A stretch of 64,000 bases of DNA from Lysinibacillus sp. ZYM-1 (GCF_001308875.1 NZ_KQ465115.1:62001-126000); one strand, 5' to 3'; shown: positions 15,308 through 24,372, counted from the stretch's first letter. The notes: a model not told the origin generated them from the letters alone. Numbers and translations: made by a program.

Positions 15308-16955
15308 TTCAATGACAAAAGTGGATCGTCGCGATGCTAAGCTAGCGATGGCACATATTTATGTGGCATTTATCGCATTGCTATTAGGTGGTCTTGCAGG
15401 TTTATTACAAGTATTTGTGCGTTCTGGTCAATTTACATTACCAGCAGGCATTGGCTATTATCAAGTTTTAACGGTACATGGCGTATTACTCGGTCTTATT
15501 TTAACTACATTCTTTATTTACGGCTTCCAAATTGCTAGTGTAAGTCGTACATCAGGTACATTCACGAATGGTCAACGCAAACTTGGTTGGATTGGTTTTT
15601 GGTTAATGACCATTGGTACTGCTGCTTCCGCGACAATGGTTTTATTAAATAAAGCAACTGTTCTTTATACATTCTATGCACCGCTAAAGGCGCACTGGAT
15701 TTTCTATTTAGGCCTTACATTAGTCGTGGTTGGTTCTTGGGTTGGCGGCGCAGGCCAAATTTTACGGTATGCTCAATGGCGCAAAGAAAATAAAGGTAGC
15801 GGTCAACCTAGCCCATTATTATCGTTTATGGTAGTTGTTAATAATTTAATGTGGTTCGTGGCAACACTGGGTGTAGCAGCTTCAGTATTAATCCAACTGT
15901 TACCATGGTCATTAGGTTTAATTGAACGTGTCGATGTTGCATTATCTCGTACCCTCTTCTGGTATTTCGGTCATGCACTTGTATACTTCTGGCTATTACC
16001 TGCTTACATGGTTTGGTATGTAATTATTCCAAAAGTCATTGGCGGAAAAATTTTCTCCGATTCTTTATCAAGACTATCGTTTATGCTGTTCTTACTTTTC
16101 TCTATTCCTGTAGGGATTCACCATCAGTTAACAGAGCCTGGTATTGATAGTACATGGAAGTTCATTCAAGTTGTATTAACATTCGCTGTAATCGTTCCAT
16201 CTCTTATGACAGCCTTCTCGATGTTTGCTATGTTTGAGTTACGTGGTCGTGAATTAGGCGGAAAAGGACTGTTCGGATGGTTCAAAAAATTACCTTGGAA
16301 AGATGCTCGTTTCTTCGTTCCATTTATTGGTATGGTGGCATTCATTCCTGGCGGTGCTGGTGGTATTGTCAATGCTTCTTATCAAATGAACCAATTAATC
16401 CATAATACGATTTGGGTTACAGGGCATTTCCATTTAACGATTGCAACAGCCGTTGTTTTAACTTACTTCGGTGCGGCCTTCTGGTTGATTCCACATTTAA
16501 CAGGACGTACTTTGACGAGATCTTTAAATAATCTTAGTAATTTCGCTGGTATCTTATGGGCAGTCGGTATGACAATTATGTCTTCTGCCATGCATATTGC
16601 AGGACTTATTGGTGCACCTCGTCGTTCTGATTACTCAGAGTATGGTGGTGCTTCACAGGCATATGATTGGATTCCATATCAAATTGCACAAGCTGTGGGC
16701 GGAACGATTCTCTTTATCGCGATCCTAATAATTATTTATATCGTCGTGAAATTAGCTTGGTTTGCTCCTAAAGGTGAAGAGGAGTTCCCTATTGGTGATG
16801 TACATGAGCTTAGTGGTCCAACACCAGCTATTTTAGAAAACTTTAAAGTTTGGCTTGTCATTTTAGTAGCCTTAATTTTATTCGCTTACACCGTGCCAAT
16901 TTTCGAAATTATTTCGAATTCACCGGCTGGCTCCAAGGGCTATCAATTGTGGTAA
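15294..16955 (+). CDS. cbaA: Cytochrome c oxidase subunit I, ba3-type
   Basis: 553 residues with about 13 transmembrane helices. Metal ligands are visible: a low-spin haem His in VLTVHGVLLGLI, the HxxxY cross-link motif in YFGHALVYFWLLPAY, the CuB His pair in VGIHHQLTEPG, and haem ligands in VTGHFHLTIAT. The overall sequence is of the B (ba3) family of haem-copper oxidases: high oxygen affinity, K-channel only. It reduces oxygen to water at the membrane and pumps protons. It completes a three-gene operon with subunits IIa and II. The FNR-type box upstream suggests induction under low oxygen. Confidence 0.95.
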   Translation: MSHTNSMTKVDRRDAKLAMAHIYVAFIALLLGGLAGLLQVFVRSGQFTLPAGIGYYQVLTVHGVLLGLILTTFFIYGFQIASVSRTSGTFTNGQRKLGWIGFWLMTIGTAASATMVLLNKATVLYTFYAPLKAHWIFYLGLTLVVVGSWVGGAGQILRYAQWRKENKGSGQPSPLLSFMVVVNNLMWFVATLGVAASVLIQLLPWSLGLIERVDVALSRTLFWYFGHALVYFWLLPAYMVWYVIIPKVIGGKIFSDSLSRLSFMLFLLFSIPVGIHHQLTEPGIDSTWKFIQVVLTFAVIVPSLMTAFSMFAMFELRGRELGGKGLFGWFKKLPWKDARFFVPFIGMVAFIPGGAGGIVNASYQMNQLIHNTIWVTGHFHLTIATAVVLTYFGAAFWLIPHLTGRTLTRSLNNLSNFAGILWAVGMTIMSSAMHIAGLIGAPRRSDYSEYGGASQAYDWIPYQIAQAVGGTILFIAILIIIYIVVKLAWFAPKGEEEFPIGDVHELSGPTPAILENFKVWLVILVALILFAYTVPIFEIISNSPAGSKGYQLW

Positions 16956-16967
16956 GCATTTGGACAC

Positions 16968-17005
16968 AAAAAGCGATTTCTCTAAAATGAGAAATCGCTT
17001 TTTTT
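16968..17005. terminator. Bidirectional terminator between cbaA and the M32 gene
   Basis: AAAAGCGATTTCTC pairs with GAGAAATCGCTTTT around a six-base loop. The + strand ends in a T-run, and the gene on the minus strand stops five bases further on, so it probably serves both. Confidence 0.85.
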
Positions 17006-17009
17006 CATT

Positions 17010-18506
17010 TTATAATTGATAGAGTTTCGTATATTTATCTTGTAAATAGTCTGCTAAATACTTAGCGTTTAAGCCTTCCCCTGTTGCTTCTTTAAGCAAT
17101 TCGAACGGTTTTTTCAATGCCCCATATTGATGGACTTTGTCTGTTAACCATTCTCGAATTGGTAGCAGCTCTCCCTTTTCTAATAGCTCATCAAAGTTTG
17201 GGATATCCTTATCCATCGCATGCTTCCATTGCGCTGCATAAATCATTCCTAACGCATAAGATGGGAAGTAACCAAACATACCACCTGACCAATGCATATC
17301 TTGTAGGACACCTTGTGCATCTGTTTCAGGACGAATACCTAAATATTCCTCATATTTATCATTCCATACTTGTGGCAGATCCTTCGCCTGTAAATCGCCA
17401 TTGAACAAGTCACGTTCAATCTCATAGCGAATCATGATATGTAGTGGATATGTTAATTCGTCCGCTTCAATACGAATGAAAGATGGTTCGACCATATTAA
17501 TGGCACGTAAAAATTCGTCTAATGCAACATGACCAAATTGTGCTGGTGAGAAATGTTGAAGGCGCTCGTAGTTATGTTGCCAGAACTTCTCATTTCTGCC
17601 GACAAAGTTTTCATAAAATAATGATTGGGACTCATGAATACCCATGGATGTACCCGTCGCTAATGGAAGACCAGCTAGCTTTTCATCAATATTTTGCTCA
17701 TACATAGCGTGACCACACTCATGAATCGTGCCAAAAATAGCTGAACGGAAATCATTTTCATCATATTTAGTTGTAATACGAGCATCTCCGTAATTTAAAC
17801 CAATCATAAATGGATGCACACTTTCATCCAAACGACCCGCATCAAAATCATAACCCAGTTGAGCTAGCATCTCTAATGATAGTTCACGCTGCGCTTCACG
17901 TGGGAATTGCTTAAATAACATGCTTGTGTCTGGATGAAGCGGTGAATCAGCAATTTTTTGTACAAGCGTTACAATGGATTCTCGTAAATCACCAAATACT
18001 TGATCTAGGACATCTGTCGTCATATCAGGTTCATATAAATCGAGCAATGTGTTGTAAGGGGATCCATTTTTAATGCCCCAATACTGTATGAATTTTTTCT
18101 GCCATTGAATGATTTCTTCTAAATATGGTAGGAATAGTTCAAAATTATTAGTTGCCTTAGCTTCTTCCCATGCCGTTTCCGCCTTCGATTGTAGAATGAC
18201 GAATTCTTTATAATCCTCAGCAGGAATTTTTTTATTTTGATCGTAATTCTTTCTTACCTCTTCTACTAAACGAAGTGTCACATAATCAAGATCCGCTTTT
18301 TGTGCCTCTAAAGCTACTAAAAGCTCTCCTAGTTCATCACTCGTTTGCATATCAAATAAGGAGGCTGATAATGTACCGATTACCTCTGAACGTTGCGCTA
18401 GCCCTTTTTTAGGTGCACCCGTTCGCATATCCCAATAAATTACATTGAGTGCTTCCTCATAATGTTGCATTTTCTTAACGTAGTCTGTAAATTGTTGAAC
18501 TGTCAT
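17010..18506 (-). CDS. M32-family metallocarboxypeptidase (carboxypeptidase Taq type)
   Basis: 498 residues, standard for the family. The zinc motif is HECGH in FGTIHECGHAMYEQN, followed about 30 residues later by GIHESQSLFYENFVGR, which supplies the third ligand; DMRTGAPKKG is the conserved N-terminal motif. These soluble enzymes remove C-terminal residues from peptides with broad specificity. AAGGAGG precedes the ATG. It appears monocistronic and convergent with the oxidase operon. The B. subtilis relative is YpwA. Confidence 0.95.
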   Translation of the reverse strand: MTVQQFTDYVKKMQHYEEALNVIYWDMRTGAPKKGLAQRSEVIGTLSASLFDMQTSDELGELLVALEAQKADLDYVTLRLVEEVRKNYDQNKKIPAEDYKEFVILQSKAETAWEEAKATNNFELFLPYLEEIIQWQKKFIQYWGIKNGSPYNTLLDLYEPDMTTDVLDQVFGDLRESIVTLVQKIADSPLHPDTSMLFKQFPREAQRELSLEMLAQLGYDFDAGRLDESVHPFMIGLNYGDARITTKYDENDFRSAIFGTIHECGHAMYEQNIDEKLAGLPLATGTSMGIHESQSLFYENFVGRNEKFWQHNYERLQHFSPAQFGHVALDEFLRAINMVEPSFIRIEADELTYPLHIMIRYEIERDLFNGDLQAKDLPQVWNDKYEEYLGIRPETDAQGVLQDMHWSGGMFGYFPSYALGMIYAAQWKHAMDKDIPNFDELLEKGELLPIREWLTDKVHQYGALKKPFELLKEATGEGLNAKYLADYLQDKYTKLYQL

Positions 18507-18580
18507 GCATTCATCCTCCTTGTCGCTATAAGTTTATCATATTTTCGAAAATTTTGTATATTGTGGGCCGTTTAGTAGTT

Positions 18581-19675
18581 TTATTCAGATTTTTCATTTT
18601 TCACTTTATCTATTATTTTTAAATACTGTGTATCTCCGAGCCCATATTGAGGAAAGAGGCGAAATAATTGCGTTAACAAGTCCTTAGAAGACTGATCAAG
18701 ATGCTTTTTAATATACTTTGAAATATCATTTTCTTCTTTTAAATAGTCAAAATATAGTTGGATTCCTTGATACATTACAGGTAAAAGTGTAGCCTTTGGA
18801 AGACGATGGTGCATAAAAACCTCTTCATAGACCTTGAGATAATCCCCTAGCACTATCTCTATCTCGTCTACATCATAGGTCGTTTCCTTCACCATATGAA
18901 AATAGACTTTGCCTTGAAATTTCTGCTGTTCCAGAAAAGCAAGGATTGTCAACAAGTTCATTTGACAAAACATATCATCTCCAAACCATAAAACGATACA
19001 TTGGTAGTTTTTTGTCCACAATAACTTCAAAGGATTCAATGTCACATGCTCATAATCCTGTAACGATACCTGATGTCCAGCAGCGCGAATGTTGTTAAAA
19101 TCCTCACCAAAAATCGGACAAGTTGTTGGATTTGTACACATCGCTTCATTAAAAGGTACATAATCACTGTTCCCCATTAACAGTTGTTTCGAAAATTCCT
19201 CGTACATCATTTGACCATTCAATACATTCAATATCTCTTGATCATATTGCATTTCCATCTTAACTTGCAACGCTTCGATTTTTAATTTTTGAGAAATATC
19301 CATCGTATACCTGCCTCTTTCATCCTGTAAATTCATTTTTACAAATGTTTGCAATGGTAGTGGGGACTTTCTGAAATCAGTAGGACTTATACCAAAGGCC
19401 CTTTTAAAAGCTCTAGAAAAGGGTTCCTGTGTTGAAAAGCCATAGTGGAAGGCAATATCAATCATTTTTGCTTCCGATCTTTTTAATGCCTCGGAAGCCA
19501 GAAAGATCTTACGTAGCGAAATATATTTTTTAATTGTTATCCCCGTCATCTGATGGAATTTAAAAGAACAGTAATAAGGTGAATAGCCCATATGCCTCCC
19601 TAAACGTTCTAATGAAAAACCTTCTATGAGATGACTCTCAATCCAATCAATCATCTCCTGTACGAAGTTGTTCAT
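18581..19675 (-). CDS. AraC-family transcriptional regulator with long C-terminal domain
   Basis: About 364 residues. Two helix-turn-helix motifs lie in the first 105 residues (LERLGRHMGYSPYYCSFKFH and MIDIAFHYGFSTQEPFSRAFKRAFGISPTDFR), so the DNA-binding domain is N-terminal, the reverse of classic AraC. The remaining ~250 residues, containing CTNPTTCPIFGEDF and an acidic/aromatic C-terminus, are an effector or partner domain that I do not recognise. ATG 19675 is preferred over 19681 because GGGGG is then spaced eight bases away. It lies downstream of the merR-hydrolase pair in the same direction and may respond to the same signal. Confidence 0.85.
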   Translation of the reverse strand: MNNFVQEMIDWIESHLIEGFSLERLGRHMGYSPYYCSFKFHQMTGITIKKYISLRKIFLASEALKRSEAKMIDIAFHYGFSTQEPFSRAFKRAFGISPTDFRKSPLPLQTFVKMNLQDERGRYTMDISQKLKIEALQVKMEMQYDQEILNVLNGQMMYEEFSKQLLMGNSDYVPFNEAMCTNPTTCPIFGEDFNNIRAAGHQVSLQDYEHVTLNPLKLLWTKNYQCIVLWFGDDMFCQMNLLTILAFLEQQKFQGKVYFHMVKETTYDVDEIEIVLGDYLKVYEEVFMHHRLPKATLLPVMYQGIQLYFDYLKEENDISKYIKKHLDQSSKDLLTQLFRLFPQYGLGDTQYLKIIDKVKNEKSE

Positions 19676-19739
19676 CCTCATCCCCCCTACTTAGATTATA
19701 GTAGAAGTGCTATGACTTGTTATGATATAGGTTGTGATG

Positions 19740-20729
19740 TTATCCCTTTAATGCTGAAATAATATGATTTTTGATGAATGGCCACCTATCTGGAGCATTC
19801 GCCATAAAAAATGAAGAAATGGCAACCACTGTATTCAGTGTAGGAATACAACAAATCACATTGCCACCATCCCCTATAGCTGCATAAGTAAATAAGCCAT
19901 CATCCTCTCGTAGCCACCATAAATAGCCGTAATCATGAGGGTTCGCTGCGACAGATTCCTGAATCCAAGCTTTAGACAGAATTCTTTGATTATTCCACAG
20001 TCCTTCATTCACATATAGAGAGCCTAATCTTGCCATATCTCTAGTAGTCATTGTCAATCCCCAGCCGCCTGTAGAAAGCCCGCTAGGATCATGCACCCAC
20101 CCTTTTACGTTTTTTCCGAACAAATCTTCAAAGCCAAAGCTTGTCATTGAATAATTCGGGATTTGTTTTATTCCTATCGGTTGAAATAAATACTCATTAG
20201 CAAATGCAAGAGCACTCTTGCCTGTGCTCCTAGTAAGAATGGCAGAAAGTAAGTGTGCTCCTGCTGAGGAATATTTAAAGGAACCGATTGTGCCTCCTTC
20301 CCCTATATTATTGAGAATATACTTCACCCAATCATCTTGCTGACATAATATATCGAGCGGCTCATGCCAATCCTTATACGGATGGGGCACTGTCATTGTT
20401 AAAAGATGTCGTATGTTAATTTGATGTTTAACATCATCATCTGTACGATACTCAGGAAAGAAATCCAAAACATTTTGTTCCACACTTCTTATATAACCTT
20501 TATCAATTGCAATGCCAATAAGTGCAGATAATATACTTTTGGTGACAGAAGCCACATGCTGTGCTTGCTCTGGGTGGTTCTGATGAAAATAATTTTCATA
20601 TGCTAGCTTGCCATTACTTACAATCACGATACCTGTTATATTGCTATACTCCTCCTTTATAATAGATGCTAACTGACGTTCATCCGAGTTCAACCTCTCT
20701 GATACAGGTATGTTCCAATTAATCCCCAT
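19740..20729 (-). CDS. Class C beta-lactamase-related serine hydrolase (cytoplasmic)
   Basis: 329 residues of the penicillin-binding-protein/beta-lactamase superfamily. The nucleophile motif SxxK is in HVASVTKSILSALIG near residue 65, the Tyr motif in FKYSSAGAHLLSA, and a Gly-rich third box near AAIGDGGNVICC. No signal peptide or lipobox is seen, so it probably acts inside the cell, which argues against periplasmic-type beta-lactamase action and for an esterase or D-amino-peptidase activity. GGAGG precedes the ATG. It is 23 bases downstream of a MerR regulator gene and is likely co-transcribed with it. Confidence 0.85.
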   Translation of the reverse strand: MGINWNIPVSERLNSDERQLASIIKEEYSNITGIVIVSNGKLAYENYFHQNHPEQAQHVASVTKSILSALIGIAIDKGYIRSVEQNVLDFFPEYRTDDDVKHQINIRHLLTMTVPHPYKDWHEPLDILCQQDDWVKYILNNIGEGGTIGSFKYSSAGAHLLSAILTRSTGKSALAFANEYLFQPIGIKQIPNYSMTSFGFEDLFGKNVKGWVHDPSGLSTGGWGLTMTTRDMARLGSLYVNEGLWNNQRILSKAWIQESVAANPHDYGYLWWLREDDGLFTYAAIGDGGNVICCIPTLNTVVAISSFFMANAPDRWPFIKNHIISALKG

Positions 20730-20751
20730 TATTTCAACCTCCTAAAGTTCA

Positions 20752-21576
20752 TCATTTTTTCTTGATAGGAAAATAGACTTCTGTCAGCCACTCCTCCGTT
20801 TGTTGCTCTTGTTTGGGGTCTGTTAAATAAATTTCATAGGGGGAATCAACCAACTCATAACCTTCCTTCTTCACCCATTCGATTAGATTGGCATAAACAG
20901 AAGATAGCTCACGATAAGCCCCCCTTAATACAGATTTTGCGCAAAGTCCTCCAGGGAAAACTCTGGTTCCTTTCGCAGATTCCATAATAGGAATAGCAAA
21001 CTCTGTATCATTACCAGTAGGATCGTATTCAGCACTATGGTAGATCGTCATCGGCTTGCCTAGTAAGGTGTATTGTTCCTTGGCGACTTTCTCATAAAGC
21101 ACTCGAAAAAAATGGCTGTATCCCACTTTATAATCCTCTCCTGTCAACAACTGCCGATTAGTTAGAACTGTCATCTGCTTAGTTTCGACGAGTTTTATAG
21201 GTATATCATCAAGATAAGACATAATCGATACACCCTCCGCTATATGAAGTAAATCATGATTGATTTGCTTCACAGTATAGTCATAAGCCTTAATTCGTTT
21301 CTGCAATTCTCGTTTCTTTTGTATTAGCACTCCATATAACGTTTCTTCTTGCTGGTGTTCTTCCATCACAACCAGTGATTTGATATCCTCAAGCGTCAAT
21401 TGATAGGATTTTAAGCGATTTATGAAGAGCATTTTTTTCAACTGTTTAATGGAATAATAACGATAGCCAGTTTCTTCATTTATCTCTTCAGGATGAATTA
21501 AACCAATTTCATCATAATAACGAAGCGTTTTCGTTGATACACCACAAATTTTTGAAAATTCACCAATAGATAACAC
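20752..21576 (-). CDS. MerR-family regulator with GyrI-like effector domain (BmrR-type)
   Basis: About 274 residues. The N-terminal winged helix is clear (LSIGEFSKICGVSTKTLRYYDEIGLI, then EETGYRYYSIKQLKKMLFI), followed by a coiled-coil dimerisation helix and a C-terminal ~150-residue GyrI/effector-binding-like domain, as in multidrug-sensing BmrR. The frame opens at an ATG at 21597, but GTG 21576 has AGAGGTG five bases upstream and gives the normal N-terminus. It is preceded by a promoter with a 19-bp spacer and a dyad. It probably activates itself and the serine hydrolase gene on binding a lipophilic or cationic compound. Confidence 0.88.
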   Translation of the reverse strand: MLSIGEFSKICGVSTKTLRYYDEIGLIHPEEINEETGYRYYSIKQLKKMLFINRLKSYQLTLEDIKSLVVMEEHQQEETLYGVLIQKKRELQKRIKAYDYTVKQINHDLLHIAEGVSIMSYLDDIPIKLVETKQMTVLTNRQLLTGEDYKVGYSHFFRVLYEKVAKEQYTLLGKPMTIYHSAEYDPTGNDTEFAIPIMESAKGTRVFPGGLCAKSVLRGAYRELSSVYANLIEWVKKEGYELVDSPYEIYLTDPKQEQQTEEWLTEVYFPIKKK

Positions 21577-21611
21577 ACAATCACCTCTTCTTTTCATCTA
21601 TGCTTACATCC

Positions 21612-21642
21612 GTTATACACTTTCCCCTTAGGGCAAAGTCAA
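21612..21642 (-). promoter_or_regulatory. MerR-type promoter/operator with 19-bp spacer
   Basis: On the minus strand TTGACT (21637-21642) and TATAAC (21612-21617) are separated by 19 bases, two more than normal. The spacer carries the dyad ACTTTGCCCT-A-AGGGGAAAGT with one mismatch. This is the classic layout in which a MerR protein twists DNA to align the elements. The merR gene starts 36 bases downstream. Confidence 0.8.
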
Positions 21643-21661
21643 CATTCTTTAAAAATTTCGC

Positions 21662-21698
21662 AAAAAAAACTGTAGCAAACTTTGCATTTGCTACAGTC
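21662..21698 (-). terminator. Terminator of the ethanolamine operon
   Basis: ACTGTAGCAAA and TTTGCTACAGT form an 11-bp stem, followed on the minus strand by eight T. It lies ~165 bases after the mdh stop; the stretch between contains another small hairpin, CTCTCA-N8-TGAGAG (21703-21722), and no ORF. Confidence 0.85.
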
Positions 21699-21861
21699 GG
21701 TCCTCTCACTAATAAATGAGAGTTATCTATTTATATTAAGGGGAGTTTTAACTAGCTTTCAAGTCATGTTCGGTTTCCAATCAAACATTTTTAAGAGCTA
21801 CCATTAAGTTTCAATCGAAAGAAAGATGGGGATTCTTTTTTTCATTGAAGAAAGAGCCTGA

Positions 21862-22809
21862 TTACTCTATGTTTTGGCAAATGGCAATTACTTGTTTAAC
21901 AGCCTCCGCTGAATGCTGAAGTGCTGTTTGTTCTTCATTTGTTAGGTGCAATTCAATGACAGATTCGATACCATTGCCACCTAAAATCGTTGGTACTCCT
22001 AAATACAGATTGTGGTACCCATATTCACCTTCTAATAGAGCGATAGAAGGGATAATTTTTCGTTGATCTTTCATAATGATTTCGACCATCTGCGCACAGG
22101 CAGCAGCTGGTGCATAATACGCACTACCGTTTCCTAATAAACCGACAATTTCTCCGCCACCTTTACGTGTACGTTCGACGATTTGCTGAAGTCTATCCTG
22201 GGGGATCAATTTTTCTAGCGGAATACCTCCAGCATAGGAATAACGAATTAATGGTACCATTTCATCACCATGTCCACCTAGCACGAAGCCAGAGACATCT
22301 TCTGGTGCAATTTGTAGCTCTTGTGCAACAAAAGTGTTGAAGCGAGCTGTATCTAACACACCAGACTGCCCAATGATACGATTTTTAGCAAAGCCTGTTT
22401 CCTTATGACACACGTAGGTCATGGCATCAACCGGATTACTCAACACAAGGACAATACTATTTGGAGCATAGTGTTTAATTTGTCTTGAAACTTGTTGAAT
22501 AATTTTTGCATTCGTTGTCACTAAATCATCACGACTCATGCCTGGCTTACGTGGGATACCAGCTGTAATAACTACAATATCTGCACCAGCAATATCTTCG
22601 TAATTACTCGTCCCTTTAATGGATACATTAAACTTTTCGATAGGACCTGTCTGAAGTAAATCCAATGCCTTCCCTTTTGTTGGGTTCTCTGCTTCTGGAA
22701 TATCAACAAGCACGACATCGCCTAGTTCCTTTTGTGCTAAAAATAGACTCAACGTGGAACCAGTATGACCTGCACCTATAACAGCAATTTTATTTTTACG
22801 AAATGCCAT
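21862..22809 (-). CDS. mdh: Malate dehydrogenase as last gene of the ethanolamine operon
   Basis: 315 residues, closely resembling Bacillus citric-acid-cycle malate dehydrogenase. The NAD site GAGHTGS is at residues 12-18. RKPGMSR (about 87-93) carries the Arg that selects malate/oxaloacetate over lactate/pyruvate, and the catalytic His is in GGHGDEM. It oxidises malate or reduces oxaloacetate with NAD(H). The gene shares one base with the preceding BMC gene, so it is part of the eut transcript. Neither end carries the amphipathic targeting helix seen on the encapsulated enzymes here, so it is predicted cytosolic. It may recycle NADH from EutE in place of an alcohol dehydrogenase; this role is inferred. 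A housekeeping mdh elsewhere is expected but cannot be checked. Confidence 0.9.
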   Translation of the reverse strand: MAFRKNKIAVIGAGHTGSTLSLFLAQKELGDVVLVDIPEAENPTKGKALDLLQTGPIEKFNVSIKGTSNYEDIAGADIVVITAGIPRKPGMSRDDLVTTNAKIIQQVSRQIKHYAPNSIVLVLSNPVDAMTYVCHKETGFAKNRIIGQSGVLDTARFNTFVAQELQIAPEDVSGFVLGGHGDEMVPLIRYSYAGGIPLEKLIPQDRLQQIVERTRKGGGEIVGLLGNGSAYYAPAAACAQMVEIIMKDQRKIIPSIALLEGEYGYHNLYLGVPTILGGNGIESVIELHLTNEEQTALQHSAEAVKQVIAICQNIE

Positions 22810-23177
22810 TATGCTTCACCTCGATTATCTGTCGCCGGCGTTGCTTCGCTTGTTTTTTTAGCACGTGTTGATGGAGGTGTAGAAGCCTGCTTTTTCTTCG
22901 GTGCCTCTGGTCCTTTAATCATTTGGAATACCTCTTCATCAGGCCTTGGAATTACGTGAGCGCCTAATAATTCTCCAACACGCATGGCAGCGGCTTTACC
23001 TGCTTCTACTGCTGCTTGTACAGAACCAACGTCACCTTTCACGACCACCGTCACAATGCCACCATCCACAAATTCCTGTTTGACGATTGTAACGTCTGAT
23101 GCTTTAATCATCGCATCAGCCGCTTCATAAGAACCCACTAATCCTTTTGTCTCAATCATTCCAATTGCGCTACTCAT
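22809..23177 (-). CDS. BMC-domain hexameric shell protein with basic low-complexity tail
   Basis: 122 residues: a complete BMC-H domain (about residues 1-87, with [20 protein letters not shown] and the [15 protein letters not shown] end), followed by a ~35-residue tail rich in Lys, Pro, Thr and Ala ([20 protein letters not shown] and onward). It resembles EutM/PduA in the core. EutK proteins of enterics also have a C-terminal extension, but theirs is a folded helix-turn-helix, while this one looks disordered. ATG 23177 has GAGGTG upstream and overlaps the eutN stop by eight bases. It probably forms shell facets, with the tail facing the lumen or cytosol for cargo or filament contacts. Confidence 0.9.
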   Translation of the reverse strand: MSSAIGMIETKGLVGSYEAADAMIKASDVTIVKQEFVDGGIVTVVVKGDVGSVQAAVEAGKAAAMRVGELLGAHVIPRPDEEVFQMIKGPEAPKKKQASTPPSTRAKKTSEATPATDNRGEA

Positions 23178-23454
23178 TGTCCTCACCTCTCATCACTTCA
23201 GTAGAATCAATAATACCAATGATAACTGCATCGATTGGTAACGGATTTTCTTTCATAATATAGCGTGATGAACCACCGCTTGTTATCAGTACATCATCAC
23301 CAATCCCTGCACCGATACGATCAGCTGCTACAATTTCAGTGCGAATCGGCTGCTGATTGGAGTCAATTGGTTGAATGATTAGTAGTTTTAAACCATTCAG
23401 CCCTTCCTCCTTACGTGTTGCCCATACACTGCCTATCACTCTTCCCATTTGCAT
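23170..23454 (-). CDS. eutN: Microcompartment vertex protein EutN (CcmL/EutN family)
   Basis: 94 residues with the family pattern MGRVIGSVWATRKEEGLNGLKLLIIQP, VAADRIGAGIGDDVLITSGGSSR and PIDAVIIGIIDS. Pentamers of this fold close the twelve vertices of bacterial microcompartments. ATG 23454 with AGAGGG at eight bases is preferred over an upstream GTG. It overlaps the tailed BMC gene, so the two shell components are coupled. Confidence 0.93.
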   Translation of the reverse strand: MQMGRVIGSVWATRKEEGLNGLKLLIIQPIDSNQQPIRTEIVAADRIGAGIGDDVLITSGGSSRYIMKENPLPIDAVIIGIIDSTEVMRGEDNE

Positions 23455-23490
23455 GAACTTCACCCTCTTTATGCTTCACAGATTAGTTTG

Positions 23491-24360
23491 CTACTCAGAA
23501 CGGATCGTTAAAGTTTTATTTAACTCTCGCAGCTTATCATAAGCTAACGCCGTTACAATGGTTTTCTTTGGCACGACAATTTCTTGCGCTTCTATTTCTA
23601 ACACTTCAAGTTGTGAAAGTAGCTTTTTGTCATAATGATAAATAGCTGGTTTTTCTACCTTCGCTACGACTGGAGACTGCTCTTTCACTGGAATCGGTTG
23701 CTCATTCACTTGATGTTGAACGATTTCTGCTAATGTTCCTTGTTGAATTAAACCTGCATTGGCTTCATCTGTATCAATATGCATTTCTAATCGATAACGC
23801 TCTGATACACGGATAACCACATTCGATAAAATAATTGGGCGAATACCTTCTACCTTGATCTGTACAGACTGTCCATCTACTACATTGAATTTCGCACGAT
23901 CTGCAGGGGACATATGAATGTGAGCTTGTGCAATAATAAGTCCTTCATTTAGCACAACACTCCCCTTTGGACCAATCAATGTAACAGGGCTAGAGCCTTG
24001 TATATCACCTGAAATTCTTAATGGTGGTTTTATCCCTAGTTTCATGGCATCTGTCCAGCTGACTTCCACTTGAGACAATGAACGAGCTGGACCCAGTATA
24101 CGTACACGCTCAATCGATCCTTTTGGACCAGCAATGACTACGGTTTCCTCCGCAGCAAATTGCCCAGGTTGTGAAAGCTCAAACTTTGGTGTAAGCTGAT
24201 AATTCTCACCAAAGAGCTGTTCCACTTCTGCTTGTGCAAGGTGGACATGGCGGGCGGATACACCAATTGGAATTTTACCGTCATGTGGAGGGGAAGATTG
24301 ATTTTTTAAAACTTGTTGCAGAACTTCTTCCACAATTTTTTGCACTAAATTTTCTTGCAT
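23491..24360 (-). CDS. pduL: PduL-type phosphotransacylase with N-terminal encapsulation helix and extra C-terminal domain
   Basis: 289 residues. Residues 2-20 form an amphipathic helix (ENLVQKIVEEVLQQVLKN) like microcompartment encapsulation peptides, followed by a flexible linker. The two-part PduL domain spans about 30-215, with metal-ligand motifs SARHVHL, AQAHIHMSP and MHIDTDEANAG. A further ~70 residues follow the catalytic domain (AIYHYDKKLLSQLEVLEIEA to TLTIRSE), which I do not recognise. It converts acetyl-CoA and phosphate to acetyl-phosphate inside the shell, regenerating CoA for EutE, and replaces EutD. AGGAGGAGG precedes the ATG. Confidence 0.92.
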   Translation of the reverse strand: MQENLVQKIVEEVLQQVLKNQSSPPHDGKIPIGVSARHVHLAQAEVEQLFGENYQLTPKFELSQPGQFAAEETVVIAGPKGSIERVRILGPARSLSQVEVSWTDAMKLGIKPPLRISGDIQGSSPVTLIGPKGSVVLNEGLIIAQAHIHMSPADRAKFNVVDGQSVQIKVEGIRPIILSNVVIRVSERYRLEMHIDTDEANAGLIQQGTLAEIVQHQVNEQPIPVKEQSPVVAKVEKPAIYHYDKKLLSQLEVLEIEAQEIVVPKKTIVTALAYDKLRELNKTLTIRSE

Positions 24361-24372
24361 CTTGCCTCCTCC

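Noticed and set aside
21862-22809. Calling the last eut gene lactate dehydrogenase
   Set aside because: The loop RKPGMSR carries Arg where lactate enzymes have Gln, and the sequence follows Bacillus malate dehydrogenase throughout.
22809-23177. Calling the tailed BMC protein EutK
   Set aside because: EutK extensions are folded helix-turn-helix domains; this tail is low-complexity and basic.
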